Positions 34,711 through 43,568 of a DNA stretch of 64,000 nt are shown here, piece by piece. The notes below the pieces were generated by a model. It ran no database searches. It had not been told where the DNA came from and saw nothing but the letters and a program-made list of their open reading frames with translations. Each line of letters begins with the position of its first letter. Positions within the stretch are counted from its first letter, which is position 1. The position numbers and the translations under genes are program-made. The DNA comes from an uncultured Desulfobacter sp. (GTDB lineage: Bacteria > Desulfobacterota > Desulfobacteria > Desulfobacterales > Desulfobacteraceae): the NCBI RefSeq assembly GCF_963666675.1, contig NZ_OY762929.1, positions 5,800,001 to 5,864,000 of the forward strand, written 5' to 3'.

Positions 34711-35685
34711 ATGAACCAACCTCTTGAATTTACAGGAAAGAATGTTAATTCAGCCATTGAAGCGGCCTGCAGGCAGCTTGATATTCCCCAAAAAGAATTA
34801 AAATATAGTGTGATCTCATCGGGGACAACCGGCATTTTCGGTATTGTCGGACGCAAAGACGCCCGGATCCGGGTGACCGTCCCGGCCAATAAAGCACAGG
34901 AAGATAAGGAAGGCATTCTCTCCATTGTGGATGAAGCGTTTGGGCAGAACAAGCCCACTCCAAAACCCAAACAAACAGCGCCGGCCCCAAAAAAGCCGGC
35001 GCCGAAACCAAAGCAGCCCATCGAAAAAGAGGCCAAAGAGACACCTGACAGACGGGATAAAAAACCCGTAACGCCCGACACTAAACCCAAACCGGAAGAG
35101 GAAGATACCGGCCGGTGGGATGCCCGCCCGGCACCCAGACCTGAAAGGCCGAGCGTTGAACAACCGGATAAAGAGGAATTGCCGCCGGTGCCGGTCTCCC
35201 AGGCATCCATTGATCTGGGCGTTGAAGCGGTGCAAAAAATGGCGGACCTGATCACCGAAGATGCCCATGTTGAAGCCATCACCGAGGATAACACGCTGAC
35301 CCTCCAGATTAACGGCGGAAATACCGGCATTTTGATTGGGCGCAAGGGTCAGACCCTGGACGCCATGCAGTTTCTTACGGATAAAATCATCAATCGTCAG
35401 AGCGAAGCCCGTGTCCGGGTCAAGGTTGACATTGAAGGCTATATGGAGACGCGCAAGGCCAATTTAAAACACCTGGCCCTGAAAATGGCGGAAAAAGCCA
35501 AAAAAACCGGACGGCCGGCCACCATTAATCAAATGAGTGCCCAGGACCGCCGTATTGTGCATCTTGCCCTCAAAGAAGACGCCCAGGTTCGCACCCAGAG
35601 CATGGGAGACGGGTATTATAGACGCCTGGTTATTTTCCCCAAAAAACGCAGCGCCTACAGGGGAAAAAAACGGTTCAAAAAATAG
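34711..35685 (+). CDS. jag: Jag/KhpB RNA-binding protein
   Basis: A protein of 324 residues. The N-terminal Jag_N domain (LEFTGKNVNSAIEAACRQLDIPQ...TGIFGIVGRKDARI) is followed by a long Lys/Pro/Glu-rich linker (about 80-150), a KH domain (LQINGGNTGILIGRKGQTLDAMQFLT) and a C-terminal R3H domain (MSAQDRRIVHLALKEDAQVRTQSMGDG). Members bind RNA and affect cell-envelope growth. It starts 9 bp after yidC with AAGGAGG, and its stop is directly followed by the mnmE ATG. Confidence 0.93.
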   Translation: MNQPLEFTGKNVNSAIEAACRQLDIPQKELKYSVISSGTTGIFGIVGRKDARIRVTVPANKAQEDKEGILSIVDEAFGQNKPTPKPKQTAPAPKKPAPKPKQPIEKEAKETPDRRDKKPVTPDTKPKPEEEDTGRWDARPAPRPERPSVEQPDKEELPPVPVSQASIDLGVEAVQKMADLITEDAHVEAITEDNTLTLQINGGNTGILIGRKGQTLDAMQFLTDKIINRQSEARVRVKVDIEGYMETRKANLKHLALKMAEKAKKTGRPATINQMSAQDRRIVHLALKEDAQVRTQSMGDGYYRRLVIFPKKRSAYRGKKRFKK

Positions 35686-37062
35686 ATGACAGATACAATT
35701 GCCGCAATAGCCACCCCGTTTGGAAGCGGCGGTATCGGTGTGATACGAATTTCAGGGCCACAGTCCTTTGACCTGGCAGCTGAAATTTTTTCAAAGACAC
35801 CGGCAGACGGGGAAAAAAAGGCACCGCAGCTTATTTCCCACAGGGTGAGCCACGGCTTTATATGTGACGGGGAGACCACGGTTGACGAAGTGCTTGTCAT
35901 CCCCATGAAAGCGCCGCGGTCCTATACCGCCGAGGATGTTGTGGAGATCCAGGCCCACTCGGGCACCATTGTGCTTCGCCGTATTCTGGATCTGCTGTTC
36001 AACCTGGGTGCCCGCCCGGCAGAGCCCGGAGAATTTACCCGGAGAGCCTTTTTAAACGGCCGTATAGATCTGACCCAGGCCGAAGCCGTGGCGGACATCA
36101 TCAATGCGCGCTCGGACTCATCCCTGAAGTTTGCCGCGTCCCAGAATCTTGGCATGCTCGGCCAAAGCATCCGGGAGATGATATCCGTCTTGACCCAGTT
36201 TCATGCCCGGCTTGAGGCCGCCATCGATTTTCCCGACGATGCCGGGGTCTTTTCCTATACCAGCCGGGATAAAACCGACCTTCAAACCATTTCAGGAAAG
36301 ATTGAAGATCTTATCCGGCAGCACAAGGATGCCTGCTTTTTGAAAACCGGCATCCGCCTGGCCATCTGCGGGGAGCCGAATGTTGGAAAATCCAGCATCA
36401 TGAACCGGATTCTGGAAAAGGAAAAGTCCATTATCACGGCCATTCCCGGCACCACCCGGGACCCCATTGAAGACAGTTTGACCATTGAAGGTATTCCCTT
36501 TGTCATTGTTGATACGGCGGGTATTCACCAGACCGATGACCTTGTGGAGATCATCGGCATTGAAAAGGCCCGTGACCAGATAGAAGCGGCTGATATTGTT
36601 TTATACGTGATTGAACCGGGAAAACCCTTTCCCCAAAAAACCGTATCAACGATTCTACCCGAAGACAAACCGGTTATTTTTGCCATCAATAAAATGGACC
36701 TGGCGGACGAACTTGATCTGCCCCAAATGCCGGAAAAGTTTGCAGACCCAAGCCCTGTGGAAGTCTCCGCCTTGACCGGTAACGGCATAAACCCGCTTAG
36801 AACAAAAATTTTGGACACCTGTATCGGTAACCTTGAGATTGGAGATGATGCAGTTATCCCCAATCTTCGGCATAAAAACGCCCTTGTCCAGGCCCTTGGG
36901 CATATAACCACGATGATGGAAGGACTTGAAAGCGGTCGGGAGGAAGAGACCCTGGCACTGGACGTTAAACATTGTATTGACCATCTGGGGACAATCACCG
37001 GGGACACTGCGTCTCTGGATGTCCTTGATGCTGTTTTTAATAATTTCTGCATTGGTAAGTAA
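35686..37062 (+). CDS. mnmE: tRNA-modifying GTPase MnmE
   Basis: A protein of 458 residues. The N-terminal tetrahydrofolate-binding domain (DTIAAIATPFGSGGIGVIRISG) is followed by the helical domain, an inserted G domain with G1 GEPNVGKSS, DTAG and NKMD motifs, and the C-terminal CIGK tetrad (FNNFCIGK) that is essential for the modification. With MnmG it places cmnm5 groups on wobble uridine of several tRNAs. Its start immediately follows the jag stop. All key residues are present. Confidence 0.96.
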   Translation: MTDTIAAIATPFGSGGIGVIRISGPQSFDLAAEIFSKTPADGEKKAPQLISHRVSHGFICDGETTVDEVLVIPMKAPRSYTAEDVVEIQAHSGTIVLRRILDLLFNLGARPAEPGEFTRRAFLNGRIDLTQAEAVADIINARSDSSLKFAASQNLGMLGQSIREMISVLTQFHARLEAAIDFPDDAGVFSYTSRDKTDLQTISGKIEDLIRQHKDACFLKTGIRLAICGEPNVGKSSIMNRILEKEKSIITAIPGTTRDPIEDSLTIEGIPFVIVDTAGIHQTDDLVEIIGIEKARDQIEAADIVLYVIEPGKPFPQKTVSTILPEDKPVIFAINKMDLADELDLPQMPEKFADPSPVEVSALTGNGINPLRTKILDTCIGNLEIGDDAVIPNLRHKNALVQALGHITTMMEGLESGREEETLALDVKHCIDHLGTITGDTASLDVLDAVFNNFCIGK

Positions 37063-37073
37063 AGGTATAACCC

Positions 37074-37724
37074 ATGGATTTAGATAAACATTTTGTGAAA
37101 TATGAAGCCGTTGTCAGCATGGTGGACCAGGTCTTTGACCGGGTCAAAAAAGAGTACCCCAAAGAGGTATTCTGCAGGGAAAAATGCTCGGACTGCTGCT
37201 ATGCCATTTTTGATCTGACCCTGATCGAAGCACTGTATCTGAACCACAAATTTAACGAAAAATTTTCAGGTACTGAAAAAGCCGATCTCATTGCCATTGC
37301 CGATAAAACAGACCGGGCGCTGGTCAAAATGAAGCGGGATGCTTACAAAAAAGTCAAGGACGGGGCCGACCAGCTTGAAATTGTGGGAAGAATGTCCCAG
37401 GAACGGGTCCGCTGTCCCCTGCTGGGAGATAACAATCTGTGCCTGATGTACGACAACCGACCCATTACCTGCAGGGTATACGGGATTCCCACCTCCACGG
37501 CAGGGGCCTCTCACATCTGCGGCCGGACCAATTTTGTCCAGGGCAAGGCATACCCCACCCTGAACATGGATAAAATCTACACCCAGCTCCAGCTTTTGTC
37601 TGCGGAACTGGTCAAAGATATTAAATCGACCAACATCCGGATGCATGAATTGCTTATCCCTGTATCCATGGCCATGGTTACCCAGTTTAACGATGAATTT
37701 CTTGGAGTGAAACAAGATGGCTGA
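37074..37724 (+). CDS. YkgJ-family cysteine-cluster protein
   Basis: A protein of 216 residues. The N-terminal CREKCSDCCYAIFDLT and later CPLLGDNNLCLMYDNRPITCRVYG supply the eight-Cys-type zinc or iron-sulfur binding pattern of the YkgJ (CxxCxxCC) family. Function of the family is unknown; members are thought to bind a metal. It follows mnmE by 11 bp and overlaps the next gene by 8 bp, so it is expressed with the translation/membrane block. Confidence 0.85.
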   Translation: MDLDKHFVKYEAVVSMVDQVFDRVKKEYPKEVFCREKCSDCCYAIFDLTLIEALYLNHKFNEKFSGTEKADLIAIADKTDRALVKMKRDAYKKVKDGADQLEIVGRMSQERVRCPLLGDNNLCLMYDNRPITCRVYGIPTSTAGASHICGRTNFVQGKAYPTLNMDKIYTQLQLLSAELVKDIKSTNIRMHELLIPVSMAMVTQFNDEFLGVKQDG

Positions 37725-38076
37725 AACACACTTCTCCCCCGAGGAAATCGAAGAAAGAAAAAAGGCTATTTTTGATGCCATGGGAAAACGGGGTCAACGT
37801 CATATCATGAAAACGGGATATGACAAATGGGACCCGTTCCAGGAGCCCAAAGATCCCATTGACATCCGCAAGGATAAAACCAAACGCACCTCCCAGGAAC
37901 TGATCCGGGAGTTTCTCACGGCCATTGATGCGGATGAATATTCCAACAGCTATGCCCAGGGTGCCCTTGAAATGTGTCTTGGCATTATCAATGATGAAGA
38001 AAAGATCAGGGGCATGTTTGATTTTGCGTTCTGGTATGCAAGGCTGCTTGAAAAAGAGGGATATGGTCCCCTTTGA
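37717..38076 (+). CDS. Conserved-looking hypothetical protein
   Basis: An acidic, soluble protein of 119 residues (MAETHFSPEEIEERKKAIFDAMGKRGQ..., then ILIREFLTAID-like and CLGIINDEEKIRGMFDFAFWYARLLEKEGYG). I do not recognise a family. Operonic coupling is tight: its ATG overlaps the YkgJ stop by 8 bp and its end overlaps the methyltransferase start by 14 bp. It may support one of its neighbours. Confidence 0.75.
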   Translation: MAETHFSPEEIEERKKAIFDAMGKRGQRHIMKTGYDKWDPFQEPKDPIDIRKDKTKRTSQELIREFLTAIDADEYSNSYAQGALEMCLGIINDEEKIRGMFDFAFWYARLLEKEGYGPL

Positions 38077-38875
38077 CCGGCACCGTGCCCTGGAGATCTT
38101 AAATACCTCCGAGGTACGTCTGACAGCCAGGGCATATATCCGTGAACTTTGCCGGGAATTTTCCCTGACGCCGATGACGGCAAAAAAAGCGCTCACATCC
38201 CTTGTGCAGAGCCGGGATGTGGCCTACCAGGACCTGTATGGCTCCACCTATGTCATGGAGGGCTTTTTAAAACCGGTCCGGATCACGGACCGGTTTTTTA
38301 TTCTGCCCCCGGATGTATCAAGCATTGCAGGGCCCAATAATATAGACATCCGGATAAGCCCGGGGATCTCCTTCGGCACCGGCCACCATCCCACCACCCG
38401 GCTTTGTCTATTTGCCCTGGACCGGCTGTTTTCGTCGACAACGTTGTCGAAGCGGCTCCAAGGCGGTCAAGCCGGGGATATCGGTACAGGTTCAGGTGTG
38501 CTGGCCATCGCCGCCTGCCTTGCCGGCATTGCCCGGTGCACGGCCTGGGAAACAGATGCCAATGCCGTCAGCGAGGCCTGTGGCAATGTTGCCGCCAATG
38601 GGCTTGAAAACAGAATAGATGTCATCCACGACATCATGGCGCCCCAGGATTTAAAACTTTCCCTTGTTATGGCCAATTTAAGGTTTCCCACCCTGAAGCA
38701 GATTGCCCCGGACATTTGTTCCATCCTGGCACCCGGCGGCCACCTGGTTCTTTCGGGGGTCAGGGCCTGGGAAATGGAGGGGCTGAAAACCCATTACAGG
38801 GACATGGGATTTTCTTTAGGCTGGGACCGGGAAGAAAAGCAGTGGGGAGCCTTAACGCTGACCAAAAAACCATAG
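38063..38875 (+). CDS. PrmA-like SAM-dependent methyltransferase
   Basis: A protein of 270 residues from the ATG at 38063 (GAGGG 4-6 nt upstream); a longer frame from 37925 would bury the upstream gene and is rejected. The catalytic half resembles ribosomal protein L11 methyltransferase: SFGTGHHPTTRLCL, then SAM motif GDIGTGSGVLAIAAC, and VMANLRFPTLKQIAP, where PrmA has N(I/L). The N-terminal 100 residues differ from canonical PrmA and look like a helix-turn-helix-type module (ELCREFSLTPMTAKKALTSLV). Substrate could be L11 or another protein. Confidence is good for the fold, lower for the target. Confidence 0.8.
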   Translation: MVPFDRHRALEILNTSEVRLTARAYIRELCREFSLTPMTAKKALTSLVQSRDVAYQDLYGSTYVMEGFLKPVRITDRFFILPPDVSSIAGPNNIDIRISPGISFGTGHHPTTRLCLFALDRLFSSTTLSKRLQGGQAGDIGTGSGVLAIAACLAGIARCTAWETDANAVSEACGNVAANGLENRIDVIHDIMAPQDLKLSLVMANLRFPTLKQIAPDICSILAPGGHLVLSGVRAWEMEGLKTHYRDMGFSLGWDREEKQWGALTLTKKP

Positions 38876-38883
38876 AGGAACGT

Positions 38884-39501
38884 ATGCGACCTGCCATCCA
38901 ACTTCTTATCACCATGCTTGTGGTTTTAAGCGTATCCCAGGCCCGGTGTGATGTGTACAGCTGGGTAGACGAAAACGGAATCCGGCATTTTTCCAATGTC
39001 AGCTTGCCCCATGGCGAACAGGCCACACAAATCCCCGAAGCGGTCAGTGCTGCCATAGATCAATCCAACTTCAAGGTCACAAAAGTCTTTGACGGGGATA
39101 CCGTGGAGGTCCAAGGAGAGGATCTTGAGTTTCGAATCCGCATGGTGGCCATTGACGCGCCTGAAACCGGTGGATACAAAAAAAGGGGGCAGCCCTATTC
39201 CCAACAGGCAAAAAAGGTTTTAGCGCAGCTTGTTCAGGGCAAAAACGTCCGGTTAAAACAATACGGTACCGGCGGGTATAATCGAATACTGGCGGAAATT
39301 TTTTCCCAGGGAGAGAACATTAATCTGACCATGATCCGTCGGGGGCTTGCCGAAGTCTATCGGGGCAGATTGCCCAAAACCCTTGATGCCGGGTCTTACA
39401 GGAAGGCCGAGGCGGATGCCAGGCGCAGACGGGTGGGTATGTGGTCCCAGGGAAAGGCGTATCAGAGTCCCAAAGCATGGCGCAAAGAAAACCCCAGGTA
39501 G
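38884..39501 (+). CDS. Secreted thermonuclease-like nuclease with DUF4124
   Basis: A protein of 205 residues from the ATG at 38884 (AGAGGAAC upstream); an in-frame start at 38716 lies inside the methyltransferase gene. A signal peptide (IQLLITMLVVLSVSQARC) leads to a short DUF4124 domain (VYSWVDENGIRHFSNV), then a staphylococcal-nuclease-like OB fold: VTKVFDGDTVEVQ, FRIRMVAIDAPE (Arg and Asp of the active site), and YNRILAEIF. It probably cuts nucleic acid in the periplasm or outside the cell. It is the last gene of the plus-strand run. Confidence 0.87.
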   Translation: MRPAIQLLITMLVVLSVSQARCDVYSWVDENGIRHFSNVSLPHGEQATQIPEAVSAAIDQSNFKVTKVFDGDTVEVQGEDLEFRIRMVAIDAPETGGYKKRGQPYSQQAKKVLAQLVQGKNVRLKQYGTGGYNRILAEIFSQGENINLTMIRRGLAEVYRGRLPKTLDAGSYRKAEADARRRRVGMWSQGKAYQSPKAWRKENPR

Positions 39502-39507
39502 AAGAAA

Positions 39508-40587
39508 TCAACTTTTTGCCTGGATCAGTGTTTCCGCAACCTCATCCCTGTGCACCTTTATCAATCCGGGCATCACTCTATTGCGGCCGTTGAATTTTGC
39601 TTTGTAGAGCATTGAATCCGCATCTTCAACCAATTTTTCAATATCGGCATCGGCCCCCATCTGAGCCACGCCAAAGCTGGCTGTCACGCGTATGGTGCGA
39701 TGATTAAAGGGGATGCGCAAGGCCAGAATCTTTCGTCTCAGTCTGTCTGCAAGTTCAATGGCATGGGCCTGATCGGTTTCCGGCAGGATGGCGATAAACT
39801 CTTCGCCACCATACCTGGCAAAAATATCCTCCGTGCGTATATTCCGGTGAACCAACCGGCTGACTTCCTTTAATACCTCATCGCCGCCCAAATGGCCGTA
39901 GGTATCGTTCACAGACTTAAAATGATCCAGGTCAAACATAAAAACAGACAACCTCTTTTTGTGCCGGTCGGCAGCTGCGGCATGTCCCTTGAGCTGGGTT
40001 TCAAAGGCCCTGCGGTTATAGCATCCGGTTAAGGGATCAACGGCGGCGGCATCCTTGAGTTGCTCAATCTTAATCTGTTTTGAAAGGGCCGCGCTGCACC
40101 CCTGAAGTACGATGCGGACCACCTCATCATGGAACCCGGTGATGGGCCTGCTGGGCATCATATAGAGCCGAGAATAACAATTGTCTTCTTTATGGTCGTA
40201 ATGCACCAGGGAATCCAGGCTGAATTTTTCCAGGCACTCTTCCCGGTCTTGATTCGCATTCAGATAGGTCAGGTCCTTGGCATCCTGAACCTTAAAATCT
40301 TTAAGGATAACGCTTTCCAGGGAGGTTTTATACATTCTGGGATCCAGCCACACATCCACCCCGGCATCCTTTTTGTTCACAAAAGCAAAAAGCCTGTACC
40401 CGAGAATACCCTTCAAACAATCCGCCACCTCATTTATAATTTCAGACGGCGATATTTTTCCATTCAAAGCGACAATATGGCGGGCCAGTTTATTCTGAGC
40501 ATGGGTCCTGTTCAGGGAAGATCCGAATACCAGACCGAAAACAACGGATAATCGATGGCTGAATCTATCAAGGGGTTTATTGCTCAT
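39508..40587 (-). CDS. Diguanylate cyclase (GGDEF)
   Basis: A protein of 359 residues. The first 190 residues form a GAF-like or unclassified sensory region (LKGILGYRLFAFVNKKDAGVDVWLD). The C-terminal GGDEF domain begins DPLTGCYNRRAFE and carries the active-site motif GGEEF. Five residues upstream, RTED is an RxxD inhibitory site, so the enzyme should be inhibited by its product c-di-GMP. It lacks an EAL domain and transmembrane helices. It is convergent with the thermonuclease gene, 6 bp apart. It controls motility or biofilm state. Confidence 0.92.
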   Translation of the reverse strand: MSNKPLDRFSHRLSVVFGLVFGSSLNRTHAQNKLARHIVALNGKISPSEIINEVADCLKGILGYRLFAFVNKKDAGVDVWLDPRMYKTSLESVILKDFKVQDAKDLTYLNANQDREECLEKFSLDSLVHYDHKEDNCYSRLYMMPSRPITGFHDEVVRIVLQGCSAALSKQIKIEQLKDAAAVDPLTGCYNRRAFETQLKGHAAAADRHKKRLSVFMFDLDHFKSVNDTYGHLGGDEVLKEVSRLVHRNIRTEDIFARYGGEEFIAILPETDQAHAIELADRLRRKILALRIPFNHRTIRVTASFGVAQMGADADIEKLVEDADSMLYKAKFNGRNRVMPGLIKVHRDEVAETLIQAKS

Positions 40588-40964
40588 GGTTCTTCCTCTA
40601 TTTTAAAAGCTTGGTTTCTATTTGAACGAAACGTCACCCATCCGGGTCGTGCATCCGGACAATTTTTCACCAGGCACGCGTTTAGTTCTACATTTTATAT
40701 ATGACAAAGCAACTTATATGCCAACCGATTAATTAAATAAATATCGTTTTAAATTTCAATATATTATATAAAAAATGATTTTATTACCCGGCCAAAAACA
40801 GGAAAAATTTGCAGGGTTCTGCGTCAGGCCCTCGCCAGAGCCCGCCAAAGGTGTGACGCCGAAAGCAACATCTACGCGGGAAGAAGATTTCCTTGTCATC
40901 TGTTCCCTTTTCACGCTATTTATCTGCTTAAACATATACAAATTAATAAAACAGGCCCGGACAA
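40588..40964. other. Intergenic region with a GC-rich structured segment
   Basis: No gene is convincing here. An open frame of 70 codons (40775-40987) and one on the opposite strand lack ribosome sites and family matches. The flanks are AT-rich, but 40800-40890 is GC-rich and rich in complementary segments; it is described separately. The promoter of the hybrid kinase must lie here. Confidence 0.6.
40811..40880 (+). ncRNA. Candidate structured RNA leader of the hybrid kinase
   Basis: Pairings seen: GCAG/CTGC (40811-40814, 40819-40822); CCCGC/GCGGG (40841-40845, 40876-40880) enclosing AGGTGT/ACATCT (40849-40854, 40868-40873, with one G-U) and a GC-CGAAA-GC tip. An alternative stem GCGTCA/TGACGC (40821-40826, 40854-40859) excludes the latter. 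Mutually exclusive stems suit a riboswitch-like leader, but it matches no class I know. The strand is chosen from the downstream gene. Confidence 0.3.
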
Positions 40965-42716
40965 ATGATGTCGTCGGAACAAAATAACACCATGTTGAAT
41001 TGCCCCAGATACAGGCGATTATCACGAAAAATAAACGTGTTCCTACTGATCTGGGGTGCCGTGTTTATCATTTTCGCCATGCTGATCCTTTTTTTGCCGG
41101 CGTTGGCAGGCAAACCCCTTTGCCTGACTTTTTTCATGATCAACGGATCATTTATTGTCCTGCTCCTTTCATGGCTTAAAAGCGCTAAGGTTTTTATGCA
41201 GGAAACCGGATTGATATTATCTAAATCAAAGGATTTGATATGGGCCATGGACTCCCGGCTGAACCTTACGGTTGTCTGCGGAAACCTTGAACAGATAACC
41301 GGTAAAAATGCCGTGACGCTTTTAAATAAACCCCTGGCGTCCATTTTAACCGAAGACGCAAAAACTCAATTTAACGCCCGTATTCGTGAAAACCTGTCCT
41401 TTTCCATGGAATGCCTTATTTGCAACGGCAAACACGCAACGCTGCCTGTGGAAATTATTGCCGAGCCGATCCACGGCCCAGGCCAGGATACATTTTACGG
41501 AATCATACGGGATATCTCAGCCCAGAAAAAAATACTGGCCCTTGAAAAAGAAGTGAACCGCTCAAAAAAATTTAAAACCCTGGGTAAGCTTGCCGGCAGT
41601 GTTGCCCATGACCTGAACAATATACTGGCAGGCATTGCCACCTATCCTGAAATCCTGCTTCTTGATGACGCACTGGCCCCCAAGGTCCGGGAAGGCCTGA
41701 CCATTATCAAAGATTCCGGTCAGAACGCCTCTGCCGTGGTCAGTGACCTGTTAACCATATCCAAAGGCGTCCGGGAGGATTGCCAGGTCCTGAATCTCAA
41801 TACACTTATCGAACGGTTCATGGACGGTCCTGAATTTAAAAAAATAAAATCCGGCTACAAAAATATAGAAGTCGAAACCTGCCTTGAACCTGAACTTTTA
41901 ACCATCTCCGGCTCATATATACACGTTGAAAAAACGATTATGTATCTTCTGATCAATGCCTTTGAAGAGACTGCGGCAACGGCAGACTCCGGCAACGGGA
42001 CGATATTGCTTTCAACAGCCAACTATTATCTGGCCGGCAAGAAAGATGAACACGCAAAACAAAATCCGGCTTCGGATGAATATGTAAAGCTTGAAGTGCG
42101 GGATACAGGCAAAATGATACCCGAAGCGGATCTGAATCAAATCTTTGATCCCTTTTTTGCCCAAAAAAAAAGAAAGAGATCCGGCACGGGTCTTGGCCTG
42201 ACCGTGGTAAAGAATACGGTGGTCAACCATCGCGGAAAAATATCCGTTGCCTCGGATGAAAACGGTACAACATTTACCCTGCTGTTTCCGATCCTTCGCT
42301 CGGAACTGCCCATGACAAATCGCCCCGCATCCCTTGAAGAGATCAAAGGACACGGTGAAACCCTCCTGGTTGTGGATGACCTGGCAAGCCAGCGAAAAAT
42401 TGCAGAAACCATTCTTAAATATTTAGGATATAAGGTGTTTAGTGTTTCAGACGGTATGCGTGCCCTTGACTTTGTTTTACAGACCCCTGTGGATCTATTG
42501 ATTTTAGATATGGTCATGGCACCGTCCATTTCCGGACTTGAGACCTACCGGCGAATCAAAAAAATCCAGCCGGATCAAAAAGCCATTCTTGCAAGTGGAC
42601 ATTCGGAATCAGAAGATGTATTAAAAGCCCAGTCTATAGGCGCAGGTGCCTTTATTAAAAAGCCTTATACCATATTGGATATGGGCATTGCCGTAAAAGA
42701 GGAACTTGAGAAATAA
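40965..42716 (+). CDS. Hybrid sensor histidine kinase with PAS and receiver domains
   Basis: A protein of 583 residues. Two membrane helices (VFLLIWGAVFIIFAMLILF and ingSFIVLLLSWLKS) are followed by a PAS domain (SKDLIWAMDSRLNLTVVCG), a HisKA domain with the phosphorylatable His in GSVAHDLNNIL, a HATPase domain with N box LLINAFEETA and G box TGLGLTVVKN, and a C-terminal receiver (GETLLVVDD...LLILDMVMAPSISGLETYRRI, phospho-Asp in LDMVM). It is an autonomous phosphorelay protein without a DNA-binding output, so a separate partner is expected. Its stop overlaps the panC start by one base. Confidence 0.92.
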   Translation: MMSSEQNNTMLNCPRYRRLSRKINVFLLIWGAVFIIFAMLILFLPALAGKPLCLTFFMINGSFIVLLLSWLKSAKVFMQETGLILSKSKDLIWAMDSRLNLTVVCGNLEQITGKNAVTLLNKPLASILTEDAKTQFNARIRENLSFSMECLICNGKHATLPVEIIAEPIHGPGQDTFYGIIRDISAQKKILALEKEVNRSKKFKTLGKLAGSVAHDLNNILAGIATYPEILLLDDALAPKVREGLTIIKDSGQNASAVVSDLLTISKGVREDCQVLNLNTLIERFMDGPEFKKIKSGYKNIEVETCLEPELLTISGSYIHVEKTIMYLLINAFEETAATADSGNGTILLSTANYYLAGKKDEHAKQNPASDEYVKLEVRDTGKMIPEADLNQIFDPFFAQKKRKRSGTGLGLTVVKNTVVNHRGKISVASDENGTTFTLLFPILRSELPMTNRPASLEEIKGHGETLLVVDDLASQRKIAETILKYLGYKVFSVSDGMRALDFVLQTPVDLLILDMVMAPSISGLETYRRIKKIQPDQKAILASGHSESEDVLKAQSIGAGAFIKKPYTILDMGIAVKEELEK

Positions 42717-43564
42717 TGGATATTCTAAAAACAAAAACGGAAATGCAGGCCTGGTCTGCCGAAAAGAAAAAACAGGGAAAGACCATCAGTTTTGTACCCA
42801 CCATGGGGTACCTTCACAGGGGGCATGCGTCCCTGCTTGACATCGGCAAACCCTTGGGTGATGAACTGGTCCTGAGCATTTTTGTCAACCCCACCCAGTT
42901 TGGTCCCAACGAAGACCTGGACGCCTATCCCAGCAACATAAAAAACGATCTGGATCTGGCCCGGCAGGCGGGTGTGACAGCGGTTTTTCTTCCGGATAAA
43001 AACGAAATGTACGGGCCGGATTACCAGACCCATGTCTCCTTGGACCATTTGCCCCAATACCTGTGCGGCCGCTCCCGCCCGGTCCATTTCGGCGGGGTGG
43101 CCACGGTGGTGACCAAGCTGTTCAATATTGTCATGCCGGATGTGGCGGTTTTCGGAAAAAAAGACTTCCAGCAGCTGGCCATCATCAGACAGATGGTGGA
43201 AGATCTGGATTTTAACATCCAAATCATCGGCGGGGAGATCATCAGGGAAGAAGACGGGTTGGCCATGAGTTCCAGAAATGCCTATCTTACCCCGGAACAG
43301 CGTAAATCAGCGGTCTGCCTCTCCCAGGCCATTGCGCGTTTAAAACAAAAAGTTGCCCAGGGTGTCCGGTCTGTTCCGGATCTTGTCAGTGAGGCCCAGG
43401 CCTTTATTCACTCATTTGAGCACACCCGGGTGGATTACATTGAATGTTGCGATCCGAAGACCCTTAAGCCCGTGGAAACCATCCAGGCAGAAACCCTTGT
43501 TGCCATGGCGGTGCGGGTGGGAAAATCAAGGCTGATTGACAATGCCCTTATCGCGCCGGCCTAA
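42716..43564 (+). CDS. panC: Pantothenate synthetase
   Basis: A protein of 282 residues that joins pantoate and beta-alanine with ATP. It has the nucleotidyltransferase HIGH-like motif in FVPTMGYLHRGHASLL, the LSIFVNPTQFGPNEDLDAYP substrate segment, GVATVVTKLFNI, VFGKKDFQQLAIIRQM and the KMSKS-like GLAMSSRNAYL motif. Length is normal. No other pantothenate gene is adjacent. It shares one base with the kinase stop, so it is cotranscribed with a signalling gene to which it has no obvious link. Confidence 0.96.
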   Translation: MDILKTKTEMQAWSAEKKKQGKTISFVPTMGYLHRGHASLLDIGKPLGDELVLSIFVNPTQFGPNEDLDAYPSNIKNDLDLARQAGVTAVFLPDKNEMYGPDYQTHVSLDHLPQYLCGRSRPVHFGGVATVVTKLFNIVMPDVAVFGKKDFQQLAIIRQMVEDLDFNIQIIGGEIIREEDGLAMSSRNAYLTPEQRKSAVCLSQAIARLKQKVAQGVRSVPDLVSEAQAFIHSFEHTRVDYIECCDPKTLKPVETIQAETLVAMAVRVGKSRLIDNALIAPA

Positions 43565-43568
43565 CCTG

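Noticed and set aside
40797..40890. c-di-GMP-I riboswitch
   Set aside because: The neighbourhood with a diguanylate cyclase is tempting, but the conserved GGGACGCAAAGCC-type core and tetraloop receptor are not present.
40775..40987. Possible 70-residue membrane peptide before the hybrid kinase
   Set aside because: It has no ribosome site, a composition shift in the middle and overlaps the kinase start. The GC-rich part is better explained as structured RNA.
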